From assembly GCA_030622805.1 (NCBI GenBank), contig JAUXFR010000124.1, forward strand, positions 1 through 5,041: a DNA stretch of 5,041 bases. Reading direction: 5' to 3'. A program made the position numbers and the translations under genes. This document shows positions 1 to 4,773 of the stretch, in pieces (position 1 is the first letter of the stretch; every line of letters starts with the position of its first letter). The DNA comes from Anaerolineae bacterium. Its GTDB lineage: Bacteria > Chloroflexota > Anaerolineae > Anaerolineales > UBA4823. The notes beneath the pieces were generated by a model. It worked only from the letters and a program-made list of their open reading frames with translations. It searched no databases and had not been told where the DNA came from.

Positions 1-459
1 TCCATCTTTCTCGATCGTCTTGGCAACATATAGTATATTTTCTCCTTCTTCGTCCAGTCTTGTAATTACACCTTTCCCGTCATTGCTTTCCAAAGCCTGC
101 CAGACTTCATCCGATCGTTCAATTTCATCTGCTGATGGGATTTTTTTCGTGCTGTCGTACAGAGCGGATCCATCTCGCAAAAACAATGTATAGCGATATT
201 CGGGAAAAGACGAGTTCAATTGAATGAGGATTTGTTCGATTTTTCCGACATTCCCCTGTCCGTGATACAGCTCGCGGAGAGGGTCCTCCAGAGCACTGCT
301 GCCTATGATGGCAAATTTCTCCAGATTGAATTCCAACTCATTACGAGCAGCAGTTAGGATTGCGCTGCTCGCAAAGGTTGACAGGAAAATTATACTGATC
401 AAAGTGACCAGCAGATGCGAGAGCACCAAACGGGTTTGGATTGATGAAGGAAAACGCAT
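1..459 (-). CDS. Sensor histidine kinase, N-terminal part (cut by left window edge)
   Basis: Reading the minus strand from the ATG at 459 gives 153 uninterrupted codons to the window edge, beginning MRFPSSIQTRLVLSHLLVTL. Residues about 11-36 form one hydrophobic membrane segment. The rest is a polar extracytoplasmic stretch with PEYRYTLFLRDGSALYDS near 86-103 and NILYVAKTIEKDG at the edge, a pattern that fits a Cache/PAS-like sensor fold. No HAMP, His-box or ATPase region is visible; they would lie beyond the edge. The histidine kinase call therefore rests on the membrane and sensor layout and on its place directly downstream of an OmpR-type regulator, the usual regulator-kinase order. The start is the only ATG available after the regulator stop and lies in the same frame 36 bases later. 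No Shine-Dalgarno precedes it, so translation may be coupled to the regulator. The signal sensed cannot be told from this fragment. Confidence 0.82.
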   Translation of the reverse strand, partial: MRFPSSIQTRLVLSHLLVTLISIIFLSTFASSAILTAARNELEFNLEKFAIIGSSALEDPLRELYHGQGNVGKIEQILIQLNSSFPEYRYTLFLRDGSALYDSTKKIPSADEIERSDEVWQALESNDGKGVITRLDEEGENILYVAKTIEKDG

Positions 460-495
460 AACTTGGAATAAAAATGAACGCAGGTGGCAGCCTGT

Positions 496-1194
496 TCAGG
501 CAAGCTCCTCCGGACCAGCGAAGCGATAACCATAGCCGCGCACAGTCTGGATGTATTTAGGGATAGCTGGATCGTCTTCGACTTTCAAACGAAGCCATCG
601 CACGTGTACATCCAATGTGCGCGGATCGCCAATCCATTCAACACCCCATACTTGTTTGAGTAGTTCATCGCGGCTCATAGCTCGACCGGCGTTGCTCATC
701 AATGCTGCCAGTAAATCGAACTCGCGCGCAGAGAGCTGCAATTCCTCTTTTTTCTTGAACACTCGTCTGGCTGTCGGATCCAGGCTGAGATGCTTCAATG
801 TGACGGGTTGTTCGTGTTTCGCTTTGCGGTCAAGTTCAACCCTTCGTAATGTAGCTCGTATGCGCGCCAGCAGTTCCCTGAACGAAAACGGTTTGGCGAG
901 GTAGTCATCCGCTCCAACTTCTAACCCTTGAACGCGGTCAATCTCTTCTCCCAGTGCTGTCAGCATGATCACCGGGGTCGTGTAGCTTTCTCGTAAACGC
1001 CGGCAAACTTCAAACCCGCTGATATCGGGCAGCAGAAGGTCAAGCACGATCAGATCAGGTTTAAATTCTGCTACCAATTCCAACGCCTGCATACCATCCA
1101 TGGCAGAGCTTACTTCAAAACCTTCTCGTTCCAAACTGTAAGATAAAGAATCGATAATCAAGGGTTCATCATCTACAAGTAATATACGCATCAT
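496..1194 (-). CDS. OmpR/PhoB-family response regulator (receiver + winged helix)
   Basis: A 232-residue DNA-binding response regulator, the normal length for the family. The receiver domain (about 1-120) has the acidic pair D8-D9 in ILLVDDEP, the phospho-acceptor D52 in VLDLLLP, the switch residue T79 in MLTA, and K101 in the AKPF motif. After a charged linker, residues about 135-230 form a winged helix: LSAREFDLLAALMSNAG, then the recognition-helix region with RTLDVHVRWLR, and the wing motif YIQTVRGYGYRF. It should be phosphorylated by the kinase encoded next and bind direct repeats near promoters. I chose the ATG at 1194 because GGAG (1202-1205) sits 7 bases before it. A longer reading from a TTG at 1224 adds ten residues with no family counterpart. 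The ATG at 1191 is also possible. The regulon is unknown; PhoP/PhoB- or RegX3-like behaviour is a guess from sequence style only. Confidence 0.96.
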   Translation of the reverse strand: MMRILLVDDEPLIIDSLSYSLEREGFEVSSAMDGMQALELVAEFKPDLIVLDLLLPDISGFEVCRRLRESYTTPVIMLTALGEEIDRVQGLEVGADDYLAKPFSFRELLARIRATLRRVELDRKAKHEQPVTLKHLSLDPTARRVFKKKEELQLSAREFDLLAALMSNAGRAMSRDELLKQVWGVEWIGDPRTLDVHVRWLRLKVEDDPAIPKYIQTVRGYGYRFAGPEELA

Positions 1195-1201
1195 AGTTGT
1201 G

Positions 1202-1205
1202 CTCC
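1202..1205 (-). promoter_or_regulatory. Ribosome-binding site deciding the response regulator start
   Basis: On the minus strand GGAG lies 7 bases before the ATG at 1194. This favours that ATG over the TTG at 1224 that opens the longest reading frame. Confidence 0.7.
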
Positions 1206-1263
1206 ATTTGTTCAAAGTTATCAATATGTATTCGGATTATCGCATGTCTGGATAGAGCATACT

Positions 1264-1293
1264 TATATAAATATTAAATAGCATTCCCGTCAC
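1264..1293 (-). promoter_or_regulatory. Candidate sigma-70 promoter of the two-component operon
   Basis: On the minus strand GTGACG (1293-1288) resembles a -35 box. After an 18-base AT-rich spacer comes TATATA (1269-1264) as a -10 box. The predicted start of transcription would lie about 60 bases before the regulator ATG. The match is moderate and the AT-rich context gives other possible -10 boxes, so the exact position is uncertain. Confidence 0.4.
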
Positions 1294-1304
1294 TATGAAA
1301 GTTC

Positions 1305-1318
1305 TTAACATTTAACAT
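1305..1318. repeat. Tandem TTAACAT direct repeat, candidate regulator-binding site
   Basis: TTAACAT occurs twice head to tail (1305-1311 and 1312-1318); on the minus strand it reads ATGTTAA twice. It lies 11 bases upstream of the proposed -35 box of the regulator operon, where activators of the OmpR/PhoB family usually bind. The core resembles the TTAACA direct repeats bound by Bacillus PhoP, but the 7-base period differs from the typical 11 bases. Binding by the adjacent regulator is inference. Confidence 0.4.
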
Positions 1319-1339
1319 ATTGTACTATCTACATATCGA

Positions 1340-1369
1340 TTGTAAATATATTTCCGTACGAATCATAAA
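1340..1369 (+). promoter_or_regulatory. Weak candidate promoter toward comEC
   Basis: TTGTAA (1340-1345) and CATAAA (1364-1369) are separated by 18 bases and match the -35 and -10 consensus at about four of six positions each. It would give a leader of roughly 300 bases before comEC containing the 36-bp dyad and the 1606-1634 hairpin. A promoter closer to comEC cannot be excluded, although none stands out. Confidence 0.22.
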
Positions 1370-1373
1370 GAGC

Positions 1374-1391
1374 TTAAGTAATCCTTAACTA
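1374..1391. repeat. TTAAGTA / TTAACTA direct repeat with 11-base period
   Basis: TTAAGTA (1374-1380) and TTAACTA (1385-1391) are near-identical heptamers spaced one helical turn apart, the spacing typical of OmpR/PhoB-family half-sites. They resemble the TTAACAT pair about 70 bases away. This could be a second site for the same regulator, acting on either divergent promoter. AT-rich DNA makes chance matches fairly likely. Confidence 0.3.
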
Positions 1392-1395
1392 AAGC

Positions 1396-1431
1396 TGACA
1401 TATTCAGACCAAATTCGGTCGAAATATGTCA
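1396..1431. repeat. 36-bp near-perfect dyad (operator or hairpin)
   Basis: The left arm TGACATATTCAGACC (1396-1410) is matched by the right arm GGTCGAAATATGTCA (1417-1431) with two mismatches, around the six bases AAATTC. Counting the centre, 15 of 18 position pairs are complementary. It lies at the junction of the AT-rich promoter zone and the GC-richer island. No T-run follows on either strand, so a simple intrinsic terminator is unlikely. A binding site for a dimeric regulator or an RNA hairpin in the comEC leader fits better. Confidence 0.6.
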
Positions 1432-1480
1432 CATTCAGCATTGGACAACATCCATATTAAAGCATACAGCCCTGCGGATT

Positions 1481-1606
1481 TCAGTTGGACAAGTCGGGAT
1501 GTACTGTGGAAGCTGCCAAAACAGCACCCGCGTAATCTTGTCCGGTCGGGTCGCTCCTGGAAGCACCATCTGCCACCTGATCACCTCCAGCAGCGGCAGT
1601 ACGCAT
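1481..1606 (-). CDS. Possible small peptide gene (31-41 residues), unrecognised
   Basis: A minus-strand frame runs from an ATG at 1606 to a TGA at 1481-1483 (41 residues, starting MRTAAAGGDQ and ending TVHPDLSN). That ATG has no ribosome-binding site. An in-frame GTG at 1576 is preceded at 7 bases by GGAGGTGATC, a ten-base match to the complement of the 16S rRNA 3' end, giving a 31-residue peptide starting MADGASRSDPTGQDYAG. In this frame 22 of 41 sense codons begin with G, a bias seen in real coding sequence, and the product is rich in Ala, Gly, Asp and Ser with no membrane segment. I recognise no family. It could be a real small protein, the tail of a decayed gene (the frame stays open a further ten codons upstream of the ATG), or chance. 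Competing frames of 60 codons (plus) and 77 codons (minus) look less coding-like. Confidence 0.3.
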   Translation of the reverse strand: MRTAAAGGDQVADGASRSDPTGQDYAGAVLAASTVHPDLSN

Positions 1607-1634
1607 GACGAATAAAGCGAATGTAGATTCGTCA
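1606..1634. repeat. Inverted repeat/hairpin upstream of comEC
   Basis: TGACGAAT (1606-1613) and ATTCGTCA (1627-1634) are perfect 8-base inverted repeats around a 13-base loop, ending 52 bases before the comEC ATG. In the comEC leader RNA it would form a hairpin. It is too weak and lacks the T-run for a good intrinsic terminator. It may be an operator or a leader structure. Confidence 0.45.
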
Positions 1635-1648
1635 ATTTAATCTCATAC

Positions 1649-1679
1649 GGGAGGTTAATTTGATACAATTGAGGGGGAG
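1649..1679 (+). promoter_or_regulatory. Two ribosome-binding sites deciding the comEC start
   Basis: GGGGGAG (1673-1679) sits 7 bases before the ATG at 1687. A second site, GGGAGG (1649-1654), sits 5 bases before an in-frame TTG at 1660. The ATG is preferred because MPLLWLSLAFL is a typical ComEC N-terminus, while the extra nine residues from the TTG are polar and unlike the family. Both sites could be used. Confidence 0.55.
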
Positions 1680-1686
1680 TGAATGT

Positions 1687-4122
1687 ATGCCGCTGCTGTG
1701 GCTGTCGCTGGCATTTCTCGGTGGAGTGCTGCTGGGTGAGTACCTGAACTGGTCGCTGATCGCCTGGCTGATTTTGGCTGCGGTTTTCCTGCTCCTATTC
1801 CTTCTGCGACCAACAATTCGACACTTGCTCAAACGAATATCCTGGAAACCCCCTCAATTTCTACAAAATCCCCACCCCCTTATATCCAAATCACTTTCTC
1901 CTCCAGTCGCTTATTCCCTTCTTCTGCTGTTTTTAACCCTCGGTGCGACCCGCTACCAGTTCTCCCAACCCAAGATCGACCACAACTTCATCGCCTGGTA
2001 TAACGACCTAGGCGTTGAATATGTGGTGGAAGGGCTGCTGGAGGAACCCCCCGATGTACGCGACTACTATACCAATCTGCGCCTGCGGGTGGAGCAGATA
2101 CACCCTGTTGGCGATACGCATGCAAAACAGATTAACGGCACCCTCTTGGTGCGCGTGTCTCCCGGCGATGACTGGAGCTACGGAGACCGGTTGCGTTTAC
2201 AGGGTGAACCCCAAACACCATCAGAGAGCGAAACCTTCTCCTATCGAGATTACCTGGCGCGTCAGGGTATTTACAGCTACATGTCCTACCCCAACACTCG
2301 ATTGCTTCAGCATGATCAGGGAAACCTTCTCTTATCCTGGATCTTCAAGCTGAAGGAAAAAGCCCTCGAGATAGTCTACCAGCTTTACCCTGATCCAGAA
2401 GCGTCCCTTTTAGCTGGCATTCTGCTGGGAGTTGAAAGTGGAATCCCAGATGAAGTTGATCAGGCCTTCAGAGATACCGGTACCTCGCACATCATCGCCA
2501 TCTCTGGTTTCAATATCACAATCATAGCTGGCTTGCTGGCCACGCTGTTCGGTCGATTGATCGGTCATGGACGCAAGGGGGCACGGTTGGGTGCACTGAT
2601 CGCCCTGATTGGCATCGTGATCTACACCATACTGGTGGGCGGTGACGCAGCGGTGGTACGGGCTGCCATCATGGGAGGATTGACCATGCTCGCCATGCAG
2701 CTCGGGCGCAGGCAGGACGGGCTCAACAGCCTGGCGATCGTGGCTGTACTGATGGCGCTGCATGACCCCAATGTGCTGTGGGATGTGGGCTTCCAGCTCT
2801 CATTCGCTGCCACCCTGGGACTGGTGCTGTACGCGGAACCATTCACGAACACCTTTGTGAATACAGCCTCTCGTTGGATACCGTCAGAGAAAGTCCAGCG
2901 AATATCAGGACCGGTGGGTGAGTACCTGTTGTTTACCGTAGCGGCCTCTCTGATGACGCTGCCGATCATCCTGTACCATTTCCAGCGCCTGTCGCTGATC
3001 TCTTTTATAGCAAACCCGCTGATCCTGCCAGCCCAGCCGCCAGTGATGATCCTGGGTGGGTTGGCAGTGATCCTGGGCTTGATCTACCAGCCGTTGGGAC
3101 AGCTCGCTGCCTACCTGGCTTGGCCCTTCGTGGTTTACACGATCCGGGTCGCAGAGGTGATGGCAAGGGTTCCCAAAGCAGCCATCACTATTGGCAAAGT
3201 TAGCCTGCTGGCTGTGGTCGCGGCATATGCCCTGCTGTTGATGTGGACATTCACCGGAGCACGTGTAAAAGCCTGGTTCGGCGATCGTAACTGGCAGCTA
3301 CCTTCAAGAGTGTGGCTAGCAGCAGCTGGTGTACTTTGCGTGCTGGCGATATTGGTCTGGCGTGTTGCTCTGTCTGCTCCGGATGGCAAGCTGCACATGA
3401 CCATGCTGGATGTGGGCACGGGGGACGGCATCTTGATCCAGACACCGACTGGTCGGCAACTGCTGATCGATGGCGGACCCTCTCCCAGCCGTCTATCGGA
3501 TGCCCTGGGGCGCCGCCTGCCGTTCACGCAGCGCGAACTGGACTGGCTGGTGGTTGCCGCGGCGGGTGACGAGCAGTTGGCCTCTTTGCCTTCTACACTG
3601 GCGCGCTTCCCGCCGGCGAATGTGCTCTGGTCCGGGCAAGCAACTGGTTCGCGTAGTGCTCGTTTCCTGCGGGAATATCTGGTAGAGACCGGCATTCCCA
3701 TCATTATTGCTCAGACCGGGCAGATGCTCGATCTTGGCGAGGGTGCTACGCTGGAGGTCTTAGCCGCAACCCCACGCGGCTCTGTTCTGCTGCTGGAGTG
3801 GGGCAATTTCCGCACCCTGCTGCCGGTCGGGCTGGATTTCGAGGCGATGGATTCGTTGCTGGAAAAGCGGGAACTGACCACCGTCACTGCCCTGCTGCTG
3901 GCGGAGAGCGGCTTCGCACCGGTCAACACCCGCGAGTGGATCGCACGCTGGAATCCACAGGTCGTGCTGCTTAGCGTGGGTGCCGGCGATCGGGAGGGCC
4001 TGCCCGATCTACAAACACTGCAGGCGGTGGAAGGCTATCCCCTGCTGCGTACGGACATAAACGGATGGATACACTTATCAACGGATGGGGAGCAGATGTG
4101 GGTGGAAGTGGAAAAACGATAA
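1687..4122 (+). CDS. comEC: ComEC/Rec2-family DNA-uptake channel with degenerate C-terminal MBL domain
   Basis: An 811-residue inner-membrane protein that in this family forms the channel bringing single-stranded DNA into the cytoplasm during transformation. Residues 2-42 hold two membrane segments, about 74-90 a third, and about 100-210 the soluble OB-like DUF4131 region with YGDRLRLQG and YRDYLARQGIYSY. Residues about 236-500 are the polytopic Competence core, opening with LLAGILLGVESGIP and the hallmark HIIAISGFN, where the usual SGxH histidine is Asn276. Two more membrane segments (about 505-522 and 542-558) precede a C-terminal metallo-beta-lactamase-type domain (569-811) with LDVGTGDG (574-581) and LLIDGG (592-597). 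The metal-binding HxHxDH motif expected next is LVVAAAGDEQL (621-631) instead, and later ligand motifs are also absent, so nuclease activity is unlikely. Length and layout are normal for full-length ComEC. The gene stands alone, ends in TAA followed directly by TGA, and its competence role is inferred from family. Confidence 0.95.
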   Translation: MPLLWLSLAFLGGVLLGEYLNWSLIAWLILAAVFLLLFLLRPTIRHLLKRISWKPPQFLQNPHPLISKSLSPPVAYSLLLLFLTLGATRYQFSQPKIDHNFIAWYNDLGVEYVVEGLLEEPPDVRDYYTNLRLRVEQIHPVGDTHAKQINGTLLVRVSPGDDWSYGDRLRLQGEPQTPSESETFSYRDYLARQGIYSYMSYPNTRLLQHDQGNLLLSWIFKLKEKALEIVYQLYPDPEASLLAGILLGVESGIPDEVDQAFRDTGTSHIIAISGFNITIIAGLLATLFGRLIGHGRKGARLGALIALIGIVIYTILVGGDAAVVRAAIMGGLTMLAMQLGRRQDGLNSLAIVAVLMALHDPNVLWDVGFQLSFAATLGLVLYAEPFTNTFVNTASRWIPSEKVQRISGPVGEYLLFTVAASLMTLPIILYHFQRLSLISFIANPLILPAQPPVMILGGLAVILGLIYQPLGQLAAYLAWPFVVYTIRVAEVMARVPKAAITIGKVSLLAVVAAYALLLMWTFTGARVKAWFGDRNWQLPSRVWLAAAGVLCVLAILVWRVALSAPDGKLHMTMLDVGTGDGILIQTPTGRQLLIDGGPSPSRLSDALGRRLPFTQRELDWLVVAAAGDEQLASLPSTLARFPPANVLWSGQATGSRSARFLREYLVETGIPIIIAQTGQMLDLGEGATLEVLAATPRGSVLLLEWGNFRTLLPVGLDFEAMDSLLEKRELTTVTALLLAESGFAPVNTREWIARWNPQVVLLSVGAGDREGLPDLQTLQAVEGYPLLRTDINGWIHLSTDGEQMWVEVEKR

Positions 4123-4141
4123 TGAGGCGCCCGAGTTATAT

Positions 4142-4175
4142 CCCCCGACCCTTGTTGGGTGGGTGAGTGATTTTT
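4142..4175 (+). terminator. Candidate intrinsic terminator of comEC
   Basis: Starting 19 bases after the comEC stop, CCC-G-ACCC (4144-4151) can pair with GGGTGGG (4157-4163) around the loop TTGTT, a GC-rich 7-bp stem with one bulged G. Five T follow at 4171-4175, seven bases past the stem, which is farther than ideal. On the minus strand no T-run follows the hairpin, so it should act mainly on comEC. Confidence 0.4.
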
Positions 4176-4213
4176 GGAAGATGATTACACGCGTTACTAT
4201 ATATATTCGCCCC

Positions 4214-4768
4214 TCAATCATCAAACCCGAATACTATCCGAACGTGATCCGGCTCTCCTAAATCTTTTATGGCATCAATTAAATCAGTAATTAAACTGAC
4301 GCGCTGGCGAATTGGCACTTGCCACTCGATTCGTTCATGATCGGGGAGGGTTGTAAAACCAGTCCACGAATCGGGTAGTTGTCCGGTGTCTCTGAAACGC
4401 TGTGCGGTTTCTGAATCCACCATACCGCGCTGTGTGAGTGGCGCATCCAGATCGTAATCCAACAATTCTCTCAGTGTTACCCACGAAAAAGAGTGGTTGC
4501 CGAACCATATCCAATCATTATAATCGCAGTCATCGGCATGTTCCAGTTTATATTGCAGCTCTGTCGACATGTCATCCGGCAATCCACGTGGTTCGCTGAT
4601 AGGTGTGATTGGATCTCCGGTGCTGAAGCCGGCGAACCCGTAGCCATTGCGGACGTCCGCCAATACAGCAAATGCCCAGTAGTTGCGGTACTCCGGCAGT
4701 TCTACATCCGCCAGATGCCACTGCTCATCCTTGTAGAACTCAGCTACGATATGAATATCGGTTCCCAT
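4214..4768 (-). CDS. Conserved protein of unknown function, MG(T/C)DIH family
   Basis: A 184-residue soluble, acidic protein starting MGTDIHIVAEFYKDEQW. This opening recurs in a family of phage and accessory-genome hypothetical proteins that I recognise by pattern, not by name. Other family-like blocks are YRNYWAFAVLADVRNG (27-42), EPRGLPDDMS (59-68) and GNHSFSWVTLRELL (90-103). The conserved Asp, His and Arg in these blocks (D4, H6, R40, D65, H92) suggest a binding or catalytic site, but no activity is known to me. No membrane segment or signal peptide is seen. The ATG at 4768 is supported by GTGAGG (4777-4782), 8 bases upstream and inside the last codons of the preceding pentapeptide gene. 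Only 5 bases separate that gene's stop from this ATG, so the two are probably one operon with coupled translation. The gene converges on comEC. Confidence 0.8.
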   Translation of the reverse strand: MGTDIHIVAEFYKDEQWHLADVELPEYRNYWAFAVLADVRNGYGFAGFSTGDPITPISEPRGLPDDMSTELQYKLEHADDCDYNDWIWFGNHSFSWVTLRELLDYDLDAPLTQRGMVDSETAQRFRDTGQLPDSWTGFTTLPDHERIEWQVPIRQRVSLITDLIDAIKDLGEPDHVRIVFGFDD

Positions 4769-4773
4769 GGAAG

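Larger units (their letters stand above)
1195..1686. other. Divergent intergenic region between response regulator and comEC
   Basis: This 492-base gap carries promoters and leaders for two divergent transcription units. From 1225 to about 1400 it is strongly AT-rich and holds the regulator promoter, a tandem heptamer, and a second pair of TTAA-type repeats. A 36-bp dyad marks the border at 1396-1431. From about 1432 to 1606 composition changes to GC-richer DNA with overlapping short open frames on both strands; the most coding-like is a minus-strand frame of 31-41 codons. A hairpin (1606-1634) and two purine-rich ribosome-binding sites precede comEC. I see no tRNA, known riboswitch or insertion sequence here. 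Confidence 0.6.

Noticed and set aside
305..529. Plus-strand 74-codon frame
   Set aside because: It lies antisense to the histidine kinase start and the regulator end, with no supporting signal.
551..904. Plus-strand 117-codon frame
   Set aside because: It is antisense to the clearly recognised response regulator. Its Ser/Arg-rich translation is typical of a shadow frame.
1194..1224. Longer response regulator from a TTG at 1224
   Set aside because: The additional ten residues precede the conserved start of the receiver domain, and the GGAG site is correctly spaced only for the ATG at 1194.
1426..1608. Plus-strand 60-codon frame before comEC
   Set aside because: No ribosome site before its ATG, which lies within the 36-bp dyad. 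Its composition (many His, Arg, Trp, Pro) is unlike coding sequence, and the overlapping minus frame looks more coding-like.
1435..1668. Minus-strand 77-codon frame overlapping the comEC leader
   Set aside because: Starts inside the comEC ribosome-site region without its own site. It is Cys-rich with no family resemblance, and it competes with the better-supported 31-41 codon frame.
3135..3704. Minus-strand 189-codon frame inside comEC
   Set aside because: It is a shadow of the GC-rich comEC coding sequence, with a low-complexity Ser/Pro/Arg product and no ribosome site.
4142..4175. Bidirectional terminator also serving the minus-strand operon
   Set aside because: On the minus strand the hairpin is followed by a mixed sequence without a T-run.
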